From the NCBI GenBank assembly GCA_020348765.1, contig CP070753.1, positions 1,622,137-1,628,749 of the forward strand: a DNA stretch of 6,613 bases, in the 5' to 3' direction. The number at the start of each line of letters is the position of its first letter. The first letter of the stretch is position 1. Under the pieces are notes generated by a model. The model was not told the DNA's origin. It searched no databases and worked only from the letters and a program-made list of their open reading frames with translations. This DNA is from Burkholderiales bacterium. GTDB lineage: Bacteria > Pseudomonadota > Gammaproteobacteria > Burkholderiales > Burkholderiaceae_E. This document shows, piece after piece, positions 6,169 to 6,613 of the stretch. Position numbers and translations under genes: made by a program.

Positions 6169-6240
6169 ATGCGGCGGACTCGGCGGCGGACTCTGCGGCG
6201 GACTTTGCGGCGGACTCTGCGGCGGACTTTGCGGCAGACT
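6169..6240. repeat. 12-bp tandem repeat, six units, after the flotillin frame
   Basis: Six head-to-tail units have consensus YTGCGGCGGACT; the first two differ only in the first two bases. The array begins directly after TGA 6166-6168. A 24-bp higher-order unit appears: 6193-6216 and 6217-6240 differ at a single base (6236, G to A). A degenerate start of a seventh unit (TTGCGGCG) is at 6241. It lies between the converging flotillin and MFS genes. In the rest of the 143-bp gap (to 6311) I see only the GC hairpin listed separately. Confidence 0.93.
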
Positions 6241-6289
6241 TTGCGGCGCCCGCCGTGGCCTGCGGTGCCCGCTGACGTCCGCTGCGCTC

Positions 6290-6305
6290 CGCCGCTCGGG
6301 CGGCG
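6290..6305. terminator. Possible GC hairpin between convergent genes
   Basis: CGCCGC, loop TCGG, GCGGCG forms a 6-bp all-GC stem 3' of both the flotillin and the MFS gene, a suitable place for a bidirectional terminator. There is no T-tract on either strand, and short GC hairpins arise easily in this base composition, so support is weak. Confidence 0.25.
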
Positions 6306-6311
6306 AGCCGC

Positions 6312-6613
6312 TCAGCCTCCCGGTGAGCCGTGCGAGCGCTGGCCCGAGGCGTCGAACAGCACCGGCCGCGCAGCCAGCAGCGCCGCGGTGATCGCGCCGC
6401 CGGCGAGCCCGAAGGCCGTGAGCGCCGAGGCCATGCCGAGCCACTCGCCGACCGCACCGATCGCGGTGGCGCCGACGCTCGGCACGCCGAAGCTGACCGT
6501 GACCCAGAAGCTCATCACCCGACCGCGGTAGGCATCGTCGACCGCGAGCTGCAGCAGTGTCTGTGCGCCGATCCCGGCCAGCGTGGTCGCCAGTCCGGCA
6601 CAGGCGGCCAGCA
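6312..6613 (-). CDS. Major facilitator superfamily transporter, C-terminal part (5' end outside window)
   Basis: The minus frame is open from the window edge to a TGA at 6314-6312, giving the last 99 residues of a membrane transporter. The fragment begins LAACAGLATTLAGIGAQT, continues LLQLAVDDAYRGRVMSFW and then has two hydrophobic helices (about GVPSVGATAIGAVGEWLGM and ALTAFGLAGGAITAALLAA) before a short polar tail. The D-x-x-RGRVMS loop followed by a final helix pair is typical of MFS_3/EntS-like exporters of the inner membrane, in which this loop precedes helix 11. The start and about 300 N-terminal residues are missing. Transported substrate cannot be inferred. The ATG at 6515 and GTG at 6518 are internal, because the similarity continues upstream of them to the window edge. 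The gene converges on the flotillin and is not part of the forward operon. Confidence 0.88.
   Translation of the reverse strand, partial: LAACAGLATTLAGIGAQTLLQLAVDDAYRGRVMSFWVTVSFGVPSVGATAIGAVGEWLGMASALTAFGLAGGAITAALLAARPVLFDASGQRSHGSPGG

Noticed and set aside
4090..6444. Very long minus-strand open frame opposite the flotillin
   Set aside because: Antisense shadow caused by high GC and few A/T-rich stops; composition is Arg/Leu/His-rich without recognisable domains, while the forward strand encodes a clear SPFH protein.
5978..6457. Minus-strand open frame with AKSA/AESA repeats
   Set aside because: It starts inside the MFS gene in a different frame of the same strand, runs through the 12-bp repeat and then antisense to the flotillin tail; a product of GC-rich composition.
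6169..6531. Forward open frame starting with ATG right after the flotillin-tail TGA, coding RRTL-type repeats
   Set aside because: Its N-terminus is only the translated 12-bp array and the rest is antisense to the MFS gene; no domain or ribosome binding site supports it.

Overview
The window is GC-rich (roughly two thirds or more G+C) bacterial DNA, densely packed with strongly G/C-ending codons. The protein families point to a Proteobacterium, most likely a betaproteobacterium of the Burkholderiales type. That placement rests on gene content and codon use as read by eye, not on a marker gene.

Layout. Positions 1-4277 are a tightly packed forward operon segment: the 3' end of a LivG-type ABC ATPase (1-435), a LivF-type ABC ATPase with an unusual 272-residue C-terminal extension (428-1951), an aldehyde dehydrogenase (1953-3413) and a short-chain dehydrogenase resembling coniferyl-alcohol dehydrogenase CalA (3456-4277). 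LivG/LivF overlap by 8 bp and LivF/ALDH are 1 bp apart, so these genes are probably co-transcribed and translationally coupled. A 109-bp gap holding five perfect copies of a 15-bp tandem repeat then leads to a YqiK-type flotillin (SPFH) gene (4387-5886). The flotillin frame is closed by an in-frame TAG, but the same frame continues for 93 further codons (5887-6166) that look like the normal C-terminal tail of the family. A second tandem array (six 12-bp units, 6169-6240) follows. The window ends with the 3' part of a convergent MFS transporter gene on the minus strand (6312-6613).

How the genes fit together. LivG and LivF would power a high-affinity branched-chain-amino-acid/amide-type (HAAT) importer. 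The adjacent alcohol and aldehyde dehydrogenases suggest that the imported substrate is an aromatic or phenylpropanoid-like alcohol, aldehyde or acid, oxidised stepwise from alcohol to aldehyde to carboxylate. The flotillin is probably a separate membrane-organising protein.

Most worth a second look are the interrupted flotillin frame, the LivF C-terminal extension with its repeated IE(V/I)YR motif and embedded 24-bp perfect palindrome, and the two tandem arrays that bracket the flotillin gene. I found no RNA gene, insertion sequence, CRISPR array or clear defence system.
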